Under the pieces are notes generated by a model, which saw nothing but the letters and a program-made list of their open reading frames with translations, did not search any database and was not told the DNA's origin. The position numbers and the translations under genes were made by a program. This document shows, piece by piece, positions 20,200 through 20,914 of a stretch of 20,914 bases of DNA. The stretch spans positions 70,976 through 91,889 of the forward strand of contig BQKZ01001027.1 in assembly GCA_036244855.1 (NCBI GenBank), given 5' to 3'. Origin of the DNA: Temnopleurus reevesii (Eukaryota; Echinodermata; Echinoidea; Temnopleuroida; Temnopleuridae). Position 1 is the stretch's first letter, and every line of letters begins with the position of its first letter.

Positions 20200-20566
20200 C
20201 ACAAGCCTATAACACATTCAGACAGGGGTAGTTAAATTATGAACGTTTTTGACAAATTCTTATCAAAAGAGACAAGGAGCGCTCCTTTGCCAGATTCATG
20301 TTTAGTTTGTTTTATACCTTTTTATTATCTTTATCTATTAATTTAGAGGCAAGTAAGTGAGGTATTTTTATGCCGCAAATTATTTTGACATCATTTGAAT
20401 GTCTTCTGAATGCCGTTGGTCAAATAATGATGTACAGATCCTTTCTCAATCTTGAAAATATTTCATCGCAAAATCATTACAGAACGTAGGTCCTAAATGT
20501 TTCGGGACAAAATAAATATTATACCCCCATACTCATGATACTTATTTTCCTTCTTTGCGTTTTCAG

Positions 20567-20690
20567 GCTCAAAATACCAGCCCAAAGTAAAAAGAAATAC
20601 GTGTCAATATCTGAAATGTTAGCCACTTTTCCATATTCGATACACTTGAAACTGAAATATGACGAATTCGCACCAAATAAACACACATGA
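20567..20690 (+). CDS. Weak terminal-exon candidate, 40 codons
   Basis: A strong acceptor (TTTTCCTTCTTTGCGTTTTCAG, ending at 20566) opens a phase-2 frame of 40 codons, LKIPAQSKKKYVSISEMLAT and onward, to a TGA at 20688-20690. AATAAA occurs at about 20700, ten bases after the stop. The combination fits a last exon, but the peptide is unrecognised and short, and other frames after the same acceptor close early. Confidence 0.2.
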
Positions 20691-20881
20691 GGGAGTAAAA
20701 ATAAACACTTTGTCGACCCCTCTTGCTCACCGAGCAGTACCGAGTAAAGTGAGAAGGTTCAGCATCAAGAAAATGCTACTGCGCTTTACTTCAAAAATTC
20801 GTATCAGACAAATGGAAATATGAACCATATTTCACCTCGGGATAGGCGGTGTATGTCGGAGGCTTCTGTGGTTCGGATCCA

Positions 20882-20914
20882 GGGGGCGTCCCGGCGCACG
20901 CCCCCCCCCCCCCC
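20882..20914. repeat. GC hairpin running into poly-C at window edge
   Basis: GGGGGCGT (20882-20889) pairs perfectly with ACGCCCCC (20898-20905) around CCCGGCGC, then C continues to the end. Compare the G-run/poly-C order at 1-34. Confidence 0.6.

Noticed and set aside
1..20914. Prokaryotic, phage or CRISPR-type system
   Set aside because: No operon-like ORF organisation, no Shine-Dalgarno-led genes, no regular repeat-spacer array; microsatellites and retroposon tails indicate animal nuclear DNA.

Overview
The window looks like non-coding or intronic DNA from an animal nuclear genome, and no protein family could be recognised in it with confidence. It is AT-rich (roughly 63 % A+T by eye). Open reading frames are all short (the longest is 126 codons) and unordered. 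There are no bacterial operons, Shine-Dalgarno-led genes, rRNA or CRISPR arrays. Microsatellites, poly-A tracts, retroposon tails and short inverted-repeat elements are scattered throughout. The repeats with GGGCCCCGTAACATAAAG-type ends, tRNA-like fragments and (TCAAA)n retroposon tails remind me of echinoderm genomes (a sea urchin or relative). That assignment is from memory of the repeat style and is tentative.

Layout. 1-34 is a C-rich then T-rich tract, and 20882-20914 is a GC hairpin running into poly-C, so the window is bounded by homopolymer-rich repeat sequence. 35-4130 is mostly plain AT-rich DNA, with a nested palindrome (112-146), paired CACGTG E-boxes (742-792) and a canonical G-quadruplex motif (2788-2812). 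4130-6940 is the busiest part: a tRNA-like fragment next to a short inverted-repeat element (4431-4555), the best exon candidate (minus strand, 5357-5581), a second minus-strand candidate (6323-6537), and a second copy of the element with a visible target-site duplication (6794-6924). 7181-7238 is a GC-rich 20-bp tandem repeat. 9546-9640 holds two RFX X-box-like motifs, followed by a third copy of the inverted-repeat element (9746-9856). 11041-11065 is a near-perfect palindrome with a RUNX-type core, and 11229-11277 is a decayed tRNA-derived SINE promoter on the minus strand. 14136-14754 reads like a polymerase II promoter (CCAAT, E-box, TATAAATAG) followed by about 170 bases without an ATG and then a 44-codon ORF. 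18580-19300 holds two direct copies of a retroposon 3' tail and an oppositely oriented AGCGCT-type tail. 20567-20690 is a weak terminal-exon candidate with a poly(A) signal.

How the parts relate. The two minus-strand exon candidates (6537-6323, then 5581-5357) share strand and incoming intron phase (phase 1). They could belong to one gene encoding a cysteine-rich secreted protein, but the first runs into a stop codon, so this is only a hypothesis. The rest is best read as regulatory or intronic sequence colonised by short non-autonomous transposons. I found no complete new biological system; the items most worth checking are the Cys-rich symmetric exon, the inverted-repeat element family, the excess of X-box motifs and the promoter-like block near 14.1-14.6 kb.
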